From Letharia columbiana (taxonomy: Eukaryota > Ascomycota > Lecanoromycetes > Lecanorales > Parmeliaceae), in contig NW_023501040.1 in the NCBI RefSeq assembly GCF_014066305.1, positions 1,152,001-1,216,000 of the forward strand: DNA of 64,000 nt, read 5' to 3'. Both the position numbers and the translations under genes were made by a program. Below the pieces are notes generated by a model. It was not told where the DNA came from. It did no database searches and saw nothing but the letters and a program-made list of their open reading frames with translations. Positions 9,780 to 21,549 of this stretch are shown piece after piece; positions within the stretch are counted from its first letter, which is position 1; every line of letters starts with the position of its first letter.

Positions 9780-12046
9780 GAGCGAATGGATTGTACAGAA
9801 TGCAATTGATGGTGACGACCAGGTCAGAACGTTGTCGATGAAATGCGCATCAAGAAAAGGATTGATGGATTGATGAATGAGCAGAATTGGTCGTGTTGGA
9901 ATTGGATGGTGTTGGTTGGGACGGCTCAGAAGAGAAGGAGCAATGTGTGTGGAATGAGACCCTCGATAGCTGAAGTGGAGTCGGGCCGTCCATTATTATT
10001 TGAGCTGGTTTCAGCTAGCCTCCTAGCATAAAGTAGCCTTGGCGATCTTCATCCGGGGGCTCGCCGACAGCCCTAACGCTAAGCTTTATTCGGTGTGAGA
10101 ATCAGTATGAGGGGAAGTTCATGACCGCATTGTTGGTCGTACTCTAATAACATTGTCGTTGTTGCTATATTTACTGTTTGAAAGAGAAGAGTGTTGTGCA
10201 AAGAACAGCAGATTGGCTTCTCGACTCGAAACTTCTGATAGATATCACGCCCGTACTACCTTCTTTTTTTCGATCCAGATGCAAGAACCATGCAGTCCAG
10301 GCTGTCCACCTTCTGTTGCAGCTACAATGGTATGGTCAGGAGCACGAAAGGGAAGCACTGCGGAACTAGATGCAATACCTGAGTAGTGACACGGCTGTGT
10401 AACGACCGTCTGTTTGATAGAATAACATGTGTACGTCATTGCAAAGGGGTGAGAACGCTCCCTGAAGGAAGGCTATGCTGTGACTAGAGCTAGAACGACT
10501 GCTATGATTGGGTCGGTCAGAAATCTCCCATAACTGTGTGGTCCTTTTCACTTCCATGGTCTTTTGCGCGGTAAGTGTAAGAGACGGCTGCGTTCTGTTT
10601 GGCAGCAATTTGCGGCTAGCTCCTGTGTCAGCACAGGATATTATCATCGTTGAGTAGTTACATCTCGGCCATTTCATTGTTGAGAACAGCGCGTACACAA
10701 CGAATCCAGAGCAGCTTCCTAAATGGTTCCTGGAACCTTCGTCCCTCGTCGCGGGCGTTCATATCGCGCTCTGTGTGCGGTCGTTGGGCAGCTAGACCAC
10801 GTCATCGTTCACAGCCTTGTCAGGTACGACCACAGAGATGCCTCACCGTGAAGACTGATGTATTAGCCAGCCTCCCTATCAGATCTGCAAGATCCGTCTC
10901 GTCATCGTTGTAATCCAACAGACATTCAGATCCTCGTAGTATCCACGGTGATCACCTTGAAAACCGGAAGAGTGCATTACACAAGACTTAGAAACATTTT
11001 GTATATCCTGATGTCTCCCGGGGAAAGAACTCATGGCATCTCTCCCAAGAAGTTCCACGTGAGAGATCTTGAGACATATGGGCAAACCCTCACGTGCGCT
11101 ACAAAGCTGCTGCATTTACAAACAAGAACCCTGGAGGAGGATCTAGGTATGACAAGGTTCATGTGCTGTTTTTCTTTGCTGGGACGACGATTTGCTCGGA
11201 GTCTCTAGAGAGATTGCCGAAGCCGTATTTAGCGATTGCAAATATGATTACAGAATCCACATTAATCATCGCTGCTTTTGGGCCTTCTTTTACAGTTACA
11301 GCATGTCGTCGATTCCGATCCTTGTCCTACACCAGTGTGTATGGCGCTTTAGCCTAGTCGGTACGCACCTGATGGATTACAAGAGACCGCCTTCGCCCAT
11401 CATGAATGAGACGATCATTCATCGGTACGCCTTGTCCTTAGTCGACCAGATTTTAAGTCCTTTGATGCTTTTGGCCCTCCTTTTCTTTATCATAATTGAA
11501 TGGGCCTTACGATAACTACGAGAGCCCTTCAGGCGCTCCTTGATCAATCAGAAGATGAAATTATCAAGTCGAAACGTATAGCTGCTGTCCAAATTCAAGT
11601 TTAACATATACGAAGGTCTTAGGAACGGTGCGTACACTTATCGACGATAACGATTTTCAGCTAATCTATCATGTGTAGTTTTGATCGAGAGATCTTAACG
11701 GCCGCTAGCACGAAACGTAGTTGCGATCTATACTTACCACAAGAAGATAGAGAAAGAGAAGGAAATCAAGAAGAAGGAGCACTAGCAGAAGATAGGTCCC
11801 AAGAGCTCTATTGGGCGAGATCCTCCCCTTCAGTACTGAACCAATGAACGAAGCAGCTTCCATCTCTACAATCATCTGCCATCCTAGAGAAATTGGGGCA
11901 TGACGAGCGAGAGAGACTGCGTTACAAATCAGAGCCTCTAGATCACGGTAAGCCAGCCGATCTGTGCCAGGATTGGTGCTATCTAAGACAGCGTGGTCGT
12001 CCTCATACCGAAGCATCCTGAAAGTTTACGGATACCTAGACTTACT
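9780..12046. other. gene-poor stretch, nothing firmly supported
   Basis: Frames of 80-107 codons exist on both strands. One at 11192-11515 (+) is hydrophobic at its end, and one at 12016-11705 (-) has a Leu run encoded by a purine-rich tract. None has a recognisable family, and splice evidence is weak. I see no RNA gene or repeat. Confidence 0.35.
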
Positions 12047-13494
12047 CTAATAAGCAGTCTCCTTTTGGATCTGCCACAACGAAACGGGATGAACGACTGT
12101 ATTCAGAAGCCTCAGGTAACGGATAGCATCGCCATGAGATGTGATAACGACATTGGCGTCCAATATCTCTGTAACGACCTGAAGCTTGCAGTCCACCCGC
12201 TCGGATGCCACAGCTTGCCATGCTTGCAGAACACGAGGCTCTAGTGGTAGATCCCAAGTACCTCGCCAAGTAATCTTAGCAGTCCGGTCACTTTCAAATA
12301 TTTGGTATTGGAAAACACCCGCAAACCCAGCCCTGCCATTCCAGAGCTCCATCGATTTTAGCCGTGGCATCTTCATGGCTACTAGCGCAACCGTTTCAAG
12401 AAGATCGTTGATATAGACAGACTGCTGTTGAGATTTTAGAACGTTCGAGGTCAGAGCGAGCGATTCCAGCCTGGGCCAAATGTTCCATTTCTGACATGCA
12501 TCAAAGAAATGTGAAGCATCTGAAACGAACGATGCTGCGAGATGCTCAAGCCCGAGACTGGCTTCGACAAGGGCGTAACCGGTGTCAATCTCTGCGGCTT
12601 GTACTGCTAAGGACATGGCTGGGTTATTGCCATGAAAGTTCTCGAATATCACCATTCGCCTCAATTGATCAGATCTAAGTGACTCGCATAGCCGCATTGT
12701 AGCTACAAAGCTTTAGCAGAAATTTATGTCCACAGTAACGTGTCTGGAGCCTTACCTGTATTGGTGGGTCGTTCCTCCATTCGACGCCAGTCTCTCCAAG
12801 GTTCGTAATGGATTTCGTGGACCTCAGGAAGAAGGTCTAGAAGCTCTTCGAGTACTTCTGACTTCCAAGGACGGCGATTTTGTCGGCGCAGGAGGAGGCT
12901 TGTGACAGCTCTAGCCTTTGGCATTTCTTGGCTGGGTTTGGGCTCGGGCTTGCTAACGTCGGTGGTTTTATTGAATAAATACGCAGCCGCACCCTGGTTA
13001 CTTGTATCGTGGAGCCAATGTGAGCATTGAATGATTTTGGCCTTTTTCGGCTCTGAAATAACACCAGGTCCATATTGGATGGTACTGGAAGAATGCATCA
13101 AGGCGCTTGGAGCCTTGACGCTGATATCAAGTAACAAGCTGCCGCTTGGTTCCCATGTACTCAACTGGATAACAAGATCCTGGATCGCCTTCCTGATAGT
13201 TTTGGAAGGAACTTGATGCCAATTATAAATCCCCACGCCTCCGCAACGCGGGCAATGGTACTCAGAGGGCTCTATGGAAAACCATATAGACTTCACCAAA
13301 TGCCGATGGCGGTAGCCAATGTCGCTGAAGCCAGCAAGACGTGATCGCGTGACTTTAAGGCAAGCGAAAATCCTTGGCTCGATGATTGTTTGCCATGCTC
13401 GACAGATTGAAGCGTAACGAGCGGAATCTTCATGAAGAACAAGGGCTTCTAGGATATGAGTTTGAATCTCTACGGGTAGAGAATCCCAAAACAT
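12047..13494 (-). CDS. F-box domain protein, intact, 464 aa
   Basis: Two exons (13494-12756 and 12702-12047) are joined through a 53-nt intron with GTAAGG and TAG. The N-terminus MFWDSLPVEIQTHILEALV is an F-box helix pair, followed by the family pattern YASICRAWQTIIEPRIF. The second exon has the conserved C-terminal module of this fungal family: LRRMVIFENFHGN, ALVEASLGLEHLAASF, FFDACQKW, KMPRLKSMELWNG, ITWRGTWDL and HPVSLWQI. The length is typical. It probably acts as a substrate receptor for an SCF ubiquitin ligase; the target is unknown. No lesion is seen, in contrast to the decayed F-box gene at 5806-7050. Confidence 0.9.
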
Positions 13495-14322
13495 TTTGTA
13501 GTCTGCTGCCCGAGCGGCGGCCCTAATATCTCTAGATTATGTTGAGATTTGTTGAATATCTACCTGTATTGAGGTAAAATCTAGTGCTAGAAAGTAGAGT
13601 ACAGATATGTGTGTGCTTGCCAAGCCGCTAGTAAAGTCACGTGATGTAGAGCTGTTTGCCACATTTTCTAACAGATAATAAGAATTTAATCTTCACCCTA
13701 CCGGACTCGCTTAGACCCTGAATTTAGCGTCGAAATTTTTCATCCAGTGGGCCCGCACTGCCAATTCGAGTTTAGAGTGTATCCACACCTTGGTTAAGGT
13801 ACGTACTTGACCGTGGCAAGAATTGTCAGAGGCGCTGGGGGAGGGTGGAAACGAAAAGGTCATGATACTTTATGTCCTTTGGCGCCAGGAGATTGAGTCG
13901 CACTACACAATTGTACTTCATTGAAGTAAGTCATTTTGGTTTGCTGTCTCTTGACGCCCTGGATGCATAGCCTTGTACGAGTTAAATATAATACTCTAGG
14001 GTTGTCTTAGGTCGAGCGTTAAATGCGGACACGGAAGATGCCTTGGCATCATTCACGGTGAGGTGGTTGCGCTAGAGTAATGCTTAACTGAGTAAAGCGT
14101 CACTTGACGGAATAACCATTTTTTTTTAAAACCCCCTCATGTTCTAGTCGGAAGGTGCGTTCTGGCTGGATCCTTAATAAGATCCTTCGGATCCTTCCTC
14201 CATAGAATCTACATCCTCTTCTACCCACACGATCCTTGCTACCTTGTTCTTTGTTCTGTCATCAGTAGTACCCTCACCTCAATTCCATTTGTATTTGTCT
14301 TCGACGACATCCAGCACCAGCC
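13495..14322. other. divergent promoter region between the F-box and unknown genes
   Basis: The two flanking genes face away from each other. A CACGTG core lies near 13637, a possible bHLH site. I see no further gene. Confidence 0.4.
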
Positions 14323-15315
14323 ATGGATCCCTATATTGATACCATACCGGACGACCACGGCGAAGAAATTAAGAAACGCGTGAGAGAACGAGATGATCCC
14401 GATAACGAAGGACGTCCAACAAAGCGTGCGAGAGCAAGTACGAGTGCCCTCTTACCACCAGAAGGCGATCGACAGGATATCGAAGAGCCTCTCAAGCCCG
14501 AAGACGACCTGGACAAGTACGATCATGAACGCCTTCAGCAGGGGCTGAGGTATATTGACGGGGCGGCAAAACGGAAAATCACTCCTCGCACTCAGGAGTT
14601 CCTCAAACTTCATAAAGACGCCTATAAGGTTGCTTTAGACGGTGAGGTCCCAGACAAAGCTTCTCGTGCAGTTGTGCAAGCTATGGACAAGGTGTATTTT
14701 TCTGCTGCGTTTTATCTCAAGCCACGCTCATCAGAGGAGCATGAACATCTTATGTACTACGTGAAGCTACGACGACTAGAGTTCCTGGCCAACTACGGCG
14801 ACTATCTCGGACAAGAACTGCAGATTATTCGGGCAGATCTCAATGCAGCAGCCATCGGCGTTGACTCTGAGATACAAAAGGCAGCGCTAGAACTCGGACC
14901 ATCAAAGACATGGATTACCATCGCAAACGAGCTGGCTGGCGCCGACGTTGCTGACCTTCGCAAACATGTGACTATCGCTTGCGCTGTTCTCGGCATCGAC
15001 TCGGAACACATGTTATGGCTTATCAAAGAATGGGCGGAGAGAAATCGCGTCTTCCGCAGTCAAATCCGTCAATACATTTCAGATTGTCATTGGAACCGCC
15101 TCGCCGAGCAAATCTGCCGCGATCTCACGGAATTGCTCAATGTGGCGCCTGATAAAGATACGGCGGCAAAGTACGAGAAGGTCTTACTCAGCATCCAGAA
15201 TGAATACTTCGATGCCATAAGTCGTGATGACCCTCAGCTTTGGCTATTGAATGAGAAATCCGAGAAGCTAACTCAGGAGAAACTGGGGAGGGAGAAGAAG
15301 CGGGCTCAGAAATAA
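14323..15315 (+). CDS. uncharacterised protein, 330 aa, putative nuclear
   Basis: A single uninterrupted exon from an ATG in good context (AGCCATGG). I do not recognise the family. The first 60 residues are charged and contain a monopartite nuclear localisation-like PTKRAR at residues 32-37. From about residue 65 the sequence is predicted mostly helical, with amphipathic segments such as RRLEFLANYGDYLGQELQII and LRKHVTIACAVLGIDSEHM. The tail is Lys-rich. There are no Cys clusters, signal peptide or membrane segments. The pyrimidine-rich leader upstream (14210-14320) is typical of a fungal promoter. Confidence 0.8.
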   Translation: MDPYIDTIPDDHGEEIKKRVRERDDPDNEGRPTKRARASTSALLPPEGDRQDIEEPLKPEDDLDKYDHERLQQGLRYIDGAAKRKITPRTQEFLKLHKDAYKVALDGEVPDKASRAVVQAMDKVYFSAAFYLKPRSSEEHEHLMYYVKLRRLEFLANYGDYLGQELQIIRADLNAAAIGVDSEIQKAALELGPSKTWITIANELAGADVADLRKHVTIACAVLGIDSEHMLWLIKEWAERNRVFRSQIRQYISDCHWNRLAEQICRDLTELLNVAPDKDTAAKYEKVLLSIQNEYFDAISRDDPQLWLLNEKSEKLTQEKLGREKKRAQK

Positions 15316-16395
15316 AGAATCCACGTCACAAACAAGAGGATCCGTGCGCCGCGAGTTATGGTGGAGATTGGCCCTGTCTTCTTCATCTGATGACAGCAAC
15401 AACAGCCCCATACGTCGCCGTGACTCCGGTCTCCCAGTGTTGGCATTGCCGAAACTGGAGGAGGTTAGGCTGAACATCTCCTCTCAATGGTGGAATAGAC
15501 ATATAGGTCTTGATAGAAAAACATGTTTCTTACCCGATCCAACAGGTACCATAAAGATGCAGTATCACCCTCCTTTGTACTACTAGCTCAAAATCCTACC
15601 ATGTTAAGCCTGAGGGGCCATGTAATTCTAGCATTCTATACATACAAGATGATGTACATATAATTACGTAATTGGAATATATCTGTCTAAAGCTCTAATC
15701 AGGAGGTATAACCTTGAGAGTACTCTATATATCGATTGTACTTGGAGAGAATGAAATTCGACTTCAATTGACGTCTAAATTGTTTATTAATTAAGGCGGC
15801 CAAGTAGGAAAAGATGCAACAAGCAAATGGAGTTTGGGAAGACAGATGGGTCAAAATGAGACTGCAATTCAGCTATATCTCAGACGAGCGAGTACGATGT
15901 AAGTATACAATGGAAATAAGCTGTGTGCAGGCGAGCAGTAAAGTAAGTAGAGATCGGGTTGCTGCCAAGACTCTAAGATTAGATAAGATCCGGGGCACTA
16001 GAAGCACTAGTACCAGCCATCCGAAAGTAAGCCCGAGATTGGCTAGAGTATTCGAGATCAGCCTACAGAGGTCTGCACCAAAAGTCCTCCACCCCCAAAA
16101 AATTTTCCCCTTAAAATTTGAAAAAACCCCCACAAAAAGGGTTACTATGTGTTCTCATCCTACCCTGGTATGTGTTCAGTCGTAGACCACATCAGCATCA
16201 TCACGAATATACACGTCCATACCCATATGAAGGCCATCCGGTGACGTGCCATTCAGAAGAGGCAGCCCTGAGCATGCCGGCCTACCTGGCCAATGATGGC
16301 GACGCAGAGCGTAGCGATGGCCGCTCAACCAGCCCTAATTCATACCATGGGTCACGGTATGCTCTCACTGACCTGTCGCGCTCTACAATGTGAAG
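15316..16395. other. intergenic, nothing firmly supported
   Basis: A plus-strand frame at 16118-16393 ends just before the transporter and has a hydrophilic, N-terminus-like composition. It could hold an unrecognised 5' exon, but no splice combination I tried links it in frame. Confidence 0.35.
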
Positions 16396-18070
16396 ATGGA
16401 CAAGCTGACAGGTCATAGTCCACGCTCCGCTCGAGGAAGAAAAGAGGTGGGTATGATCGGTCAAGCCAGCTGGATCAGCAGCGTCATCAATCTGGTCAAT
16501 ACAAGTATGCGCAGACAAGAGATGTACGGTGTAAAGGGGCTCACATTGGCGCAGTCGTCGGTGCCGGTATCCTCGCCATGCCCCTGGCCCTCTCACGTAT
16601 GGGAATACTACTCGGCACCATCATCATCCTATGGGCAGGCCTGACCGCAGGCTTTGGTCTCTACCTTCAAACGAAATGCGCCAGATACCTAGACCGCGGC
16701 GCTGCTTCCTTCTTCGCTCTCTCGCAAATCACATATCCAAATGCAGCCGTTATATTCGACGCGGCCATTGCGATCAAATGTTTTGGTGTCGGGGTTAGCT
16801 ATCTTATAATCATTGGGGATTTGATGCCAGGTGTGGTCCGAGGTTTCAATGAAGACGCTGGGGGCGTTGGGTTCCTGGTCGATAGACATTTTTGGGTTAC
16901 TGCGTTTATGTGAGCACTGCGATGATCCTTGCTTGCGGCATTAAGCCATGGCTAACCGATTCGGAACCAGGCTTATCGTTATACCCCTATCATTCTTGCG
17001 GCGTTTGGACTCTCTTAAATATACGAGTGTGGTGGCTTTGATATCGATTGGGTATCTGGTCATACTGGTTGTCGCCCATTTCATCAAAGGGGATACCAAG
17101 CAGGATAGAGGCGATATCAGAGTGGTCCAACCGCCGAGCGCAGTCGCGGTCTTCAGCAGCTTTCCTGTTATTGTCTTCGCATATACATGTCATCAAAATG
17201 TGCGTCCATCGGCCTTTCGCCTCGGCTCCATGTACTGACAGGTCCCTCAGATGTTCTCAATACTGAACGAGATTGGCAATAATTCGCATTTCAGGACCAC
17301 CGCCGTGGTCTTTGCCAGCATAGGTGCTGCAGGGTTCCTGTATGTACTTGTAGCTATTACTGGGTATCTCTCCTTCGGTAATGCAGTGGGAGGCAATGTT
17401 GTTGCAATGTGTAAGCTCCTATTCCCTTTTCTTTTTTAACACTTGGGTATCTGACAACTTAACAGACCCGCCATCGATATCCTCAACCATCGGCAAAGCC
17501 GCCATCGTCATTCTCGTCATGTTCTCCTACCCTCTCCAGGTCCACCCATGCAGGGCCTCCGTCGACGCAGTACTCAAATGGCGGCCGAGGCGGAGTGCCG
17601 ACTCCGCAAATAGTTCTCCATCCAGATCTGGTCTCTTGCAGCCACCTGCTAAACCGTCCACTAAGCCCAAAGGCGATGGCATGGGCGAAACACGTTTCGC
17701 AGCCATCACTACAGCCATCATCGTTCTCAGCTACATAGTGGCCATGACAGTTTCATCACTTGAAAAGGTGCTCGCGTACGTGGGAAGCACCGGAAGTACC
17801 AGTATCAGTTTCATCCTTCCTGGATTATTCTACTACAAAATATCCTCGCCTGAGTCGCCACATCACCAAAAGCTGATGAAAGAAGATGATGATGAGGACG
17901 ATGGGTCTGGTAGTGAGGATGAGGGTCTCCTTGGCGGAAGTATTTTGAAGGGCGGACCATGGCGGAGAAAGTTGCTGCGGCGGCTTAGTCTTGCGCTTGC
18001 GATTTATGGGTTCATTGTCATGATCACTTGTCTAATCACGAACACGCTGTTCGTGGTTGCGCCTCATTGA
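16396..18070 (+). CDS. AVT-type (SLC38-like) vacuolar amino acid transporter
   Basis: Five exons (16396-16504, 16555-16909, 16971-17199, 17251-17410, 17466-18070) give 485 residues. The introns are 50-61 nt, all GT-AG, several with CTAAC-like branch points. The start of the membrane domain, SSVINLVNTIVGAGILAMPL, is the hallmark of the AVT/SLC38 amino acid/auxin permease family. Further hallmarks are CHQNMFSILNEI (TM5 region) and FSYPLQVHPCR. About eleven hydrophobic helices can be traced. A hydrophilic loop with an acidic EDDDEDDGSGSEDEG run lies before the last helix. The family moves neutral or cationic amino acids across the vacuolar membrane in exchange for protons; the member type (Avt5/6-like) is inference. 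The N-terminus is short and an upstream exon cannot be excluded. Confidence 0.88.
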
Positions 18071-18340
18071 TAGCGAAGAGTCATAGATCTATAGCCATAT
18101 AATTTCGCGAATAGACTTCTCATACCCCTAGCTCCTGCGTGCTCTTGAGCTATGTCGTCTGTAATCCAAAGCTATATTTGTACAGTATCATAGTACCCTC
18201 TTCGCTGCCGAGGGGAATCTGTGCCCCGATGGTGTAAGCAGCCGACTACCAGTCGCCAAAGTCATCAAATGCCCGCAAAACACCATTTCATGCATTTCCT
18301 GTTAAACCAAATCCAGCTCGTCCTCATCAACCTCCTAATG

Positions 18341-19001
18341 TTATCGTCCCTCCAAGGCATCCGCAGCCTCCTCCTTCCGCGCCGCCCTCTGTTCCGCCTC
18401 CGCCTGCTGCATCTTCTGTATACTGTATTTCGGCTCCATCAAACCAATCTGCCCCTTTCATCAGCTATTTCATTCTCACTCTGCCCATCAATTCCATCGT
18501 CCCCTAATCTTCTCTTCTCCAGCGTCGGGCACCACTCCTGCAATTCGTTCACCTGCCCTTCCTTCCCTCCCTCCCACCTCTTACGTCCTCTCTCTCCATC
18601 CACCGGAAGTTTCACCCAAACGTACGTACCATACTCAACAACCTCCACATCGGCTCGCTCGGCTGCGCGCCCACTCCCAACCAGTACTTCGCCCTCGCCG
18701 TATCCATCTTTATATCTTTGAACGGTTTGCCCTCGCCCTGGGGGGCGGGTTTCGGGATCGGGTCGTAGGTGCCGAGGACTTCGAGGGGTTTGGAGTTGCG
18801 GGCGGTTCTGGGGGTCGGGGAAAGCGGGGGTCAGCGGGGTTTGCGGATGGGTGGAATCGAGGGGGAAGGAGGTTGGGGGTGAGGATGGGTTGAGGGGAGA
18901 GGGAGGAAGGAGGGTTTGGCGTACCGGGCTTGCGCGACGACGATGTTGTAGAAGGGGGCGTTGCGTTTGCCGAAGCGGGCGAGGCGGATTTTGAGGACCA
19001 T
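18341..19001 (-). CDS. mrps16: mitochondrial small-subunit ribosomal protein bS16m
   Basis: Three exons (19001-18925, 18807-18630, 18448-18341) join to 120 residues, the normal size for fungal bS16m. Exon 1 encodes [20 protein letters not shown], the universally conserved S16 start. Exon 2 continues [20 protein letters not shown] and [20 protein letters not shown], the second S16 hallmark. The last exon supplies IGLMEPKY and a charged tail. Introns are 117 and 181 nt, the longest confident introns in the window, and the second starts GTACGT. The protein is part of the mitochondrial 30S-like ribosomal body. A longer open frame on this strand through the introns is a shadow. Confidence 0.93.
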
Positions 19002-19365
19002 TGCTGGTGGAGCGGAGATGTGGAGAGAGGGTGTTTAGAGGTTGAGCTTCGCGGAGACTTTGATTGGAAAGCTTGCTTTCTGAATGCTCAATCATCGTTG
19101 GTACCTTACCTCAAATCTAGTGCCAAGCCACTAGATTTCCAATATCAAGCGCCCTTTCTTGAGACTTTATATGTACTTTAAAGGCTTCCACTTCTACAAT
19201 TATTTGCTCGCTTACACCGAACACCTTCCTGTGACACATCTTGCCTTCATTCCATTTTCGCTGCATTTGTCTGCTCACTAGCTTCAATTACACAACTTCC
19301 ATAGCTCCCCTGGACGCCTGGCACCTTGTTGTAGGTCATTGCTTCTGTACCGACACTTTCCACCA
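19002..19365. other. intergenic between bS16m and the CorA relic
   Basis: This divergent spacer is pyrimidine-rich, presumably the bS16m promoter. Nothing else is recognised. Confidence 0.4.
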
Positions 19366-21433
19366 TGCCCGGACCAAAGCCACCGAAAGCAGTATCTCCC
19401 CGCTTGGAGCAACGGCATCCTGCTTCGACACTAGCTCTTAATATGCCAGAGCCAGAGCCAACGCTCGCGCTCGCGCCCAAGTAATCGGCACATCCTGAGC
19501 TTGTGCGATGGTACGAAGCGTCCCTTGAGCCTAGGATTGATGCGTACTTAGAGAATCATACGGATCTGACTTGGGTCACTACTACAATGCTGACAGACCG
19601 TAAGCCAAATCCACTTGTGGTCATTGGAGCGGAGGACGAGAACGAAACTGGGGTGGGTTGACTTCAGGCGACGGATCGAGCCTCTACTAGGCTCTGCACC
19701 ATGTGACATCGATCTGACGATTGAAACCGAAACTCCTAAAGAGCTATCAGGAGCTGTCTATGATTCAAAGCAACCAGTCGACGAAGACGCCTCTACCGTA
19801 CCGTGAGTACGTCCACGACCTGGTGCAGGGAGGCTGGGACATCTTGAAGCCTCTGGACGAATACATGAGCGTGGATATCGAGGATCAAGAGCTAGTCGTA
19901 CCGATACTGGAAATCACAGACACTTCCCGCCTTGAGCGTCGGCCGGATATACACGATGGGCTTGCGCTCAAGAAATTCTGGGATGAGGGGAAGCCTGCCA
20001 ACGTGAAGGTTCGAACGTATATGGCTGAGCCAGGGGGCGACTTGGCGGCAGGCGTAATGGCGGCGCTGGGGAGCTCGTTGGATCTGGATCCGAGACTCTT
20101 CCAGTCCGGCTTACGTGGGCATAAGCGTGTTCTTGCGCCGTCGGATCATCATAGGGCACCGTTCACGAGCATAAAGTTTGGAGTGCCGAAGCTCTCGACG
20201 CCTTTGATGACGGATGCTGAGAAGTTTAAGGTTACGTTTTTATGTCAAGCCTGATGATGATGTTGGGTAGGTGTCAACATTACAAGCAGTTCAAATGCAC
20301 CCATCAGCTGGTGACGGATGGAATGGTTTGTCTGACTCTTCCTTGATCGTCTGTGTATAATTGGATTCATGTTTCGTAGCCTGTGACACCGACAAACTTT
20401 CCAAACATAGTTGTCACGAACCAGCATACTAAGCGATCTTTAGGATCGTCCTCTTTACCTCTCACGCCAAGATCATCTGAACCTCGTCCCATCCCACCCC
20501 CAGCTTCACGCCCCCCCCGCCCGCAGCCTACAGCCCAAACACCAGAACCTTCCGCGAGCTCTATCTGCAATCTTTTCGCACCCCGACCTCCAAATCGTAA
20601 TCCCTTCCCTCTTCTTTACAATATCTCCTCTCCTCCGCCTCAACTGCTTCTGCTGGGGCCGCGTCATAACGAGCATAGGTGATAAAGATCGGCGCATCAA
20701 TGGCGTATCCGACACCCACGGTCGGACATGCAGAGGGCATCAAGAAGTCGCTGTCGTTGGTGCAGAGGGGTGGGAATTTAGGGTGGAAAGGTGAAGATGT
20801 TGGACTGGTGAAGGAGACGAAGAATGCGTTGGGGAGGACTTCAAGCGTTTGGTGCGGGAGACGGAGTTATTGTGGGAGACAAGGGAGGAGATGGCGAGCA
20901 ATCGTCGGCGGAAGGCGGAGAGGAGGTGGAGCGCGCTGACGAATACTTTTACTTATGTGTACGTTCCTCCACTTGATTCTGACCCCTCATCACGTGGGGG
21001 CCTTGTCGAGTAAATACTAAAGCAATCGACATACCAGGTTTGCGCCTATCACCATCATTAGTGGTATCTTTTTGCTATGAACGTCAGTGAGATTAGCACC
21101 AGCAACAGTAACCCAAACATCTGACCATTTTCCGTCGCGGTCGTGGTTTTGAACGTGGTGGTCATGCTAGCGCTGGCGATTTCGAATCGGCTGCACATCA
21201 TCACCAAGCATGGCAGGACCGCGCGCGCGAAGGAAGTGCTCAAATTCGCTGCGCTGTGGGGAAGGATGGGAGGTGAATACTCTTGGAAAAGTCCTGTACG
21301 ATGCATGTGTTTCACCGATATGGATTTACTACAGCATCGGATCGACCAAGTTACTGGGATCTTAATGGAATTCCTGTTCGCGGTGCGTGGTGCCCGGTGC
21401 TTGACTTGTAGGGATGGCCGTTTCCGACACTGA
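19366..21433 (+). pseudogene. decayed CorA-like (GMN-motif) metal-ion transporter
   Basis: Fragments in order match fungal CorA-like proteins. After an ATG at 19366 come HPELVRWYEASLEPRIDAYL, LGWVDFRRRIEPLLG, LPYREYVHDLVQGGWDILKP, LDPRLFQ, HRAPFTSIKFGV, TDAEKFKVTFYVKPDD, SLSLVQRGGNLGWKGEDVGL, LLWETREEMASNRRRKAERR, then the first transmembrane helix FAPITIISGIF and the second as VAVVVLNVVVMLALAISNRL. Lesions seen: TAA near 19482, frame changes near 19655 and in 19735-19800, an extra T in the T5 run at about 20236-20240, and disruption of the GMN motif (GIF is followed by five bases, then ATG AAC). In addition, a TGA stands where this family has Trp (NPNIW). One 80-nt intron (about 20958-21037) is still intact. 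The normal role is Mg2+ or other divalent transport across a membrane. Confidence 0.8.
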
Positions 21434-21549
21434 CCCTTCAACAGCAACAATGTCACATCTGGTGATGGCATGACTTGCTCGGAACTGTCACCACGGGTTG
21501 CGGTATAGCAAGGAGTCCTCCTGATCGAGCCATCCCGCCTTTGCGCACC

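Noticed and set aside
11705..12016. Minus-strand frame starting 30 bases after the F-box gene, with a Leu-rich hydrophobic end
   Set aside because: The hydrophobic part is encoded by a purine-rich AGAAGGA-type tract. No family match is seen, and the F-box protein already ends at its normal C-terminus.
18439..19095. Minus-strand frame of 218 codons over the bS16m locus
   Set aside because: It is in the wrong frame and runs through both introns of bS16m. The spliced model gives the conserved S16 protein.
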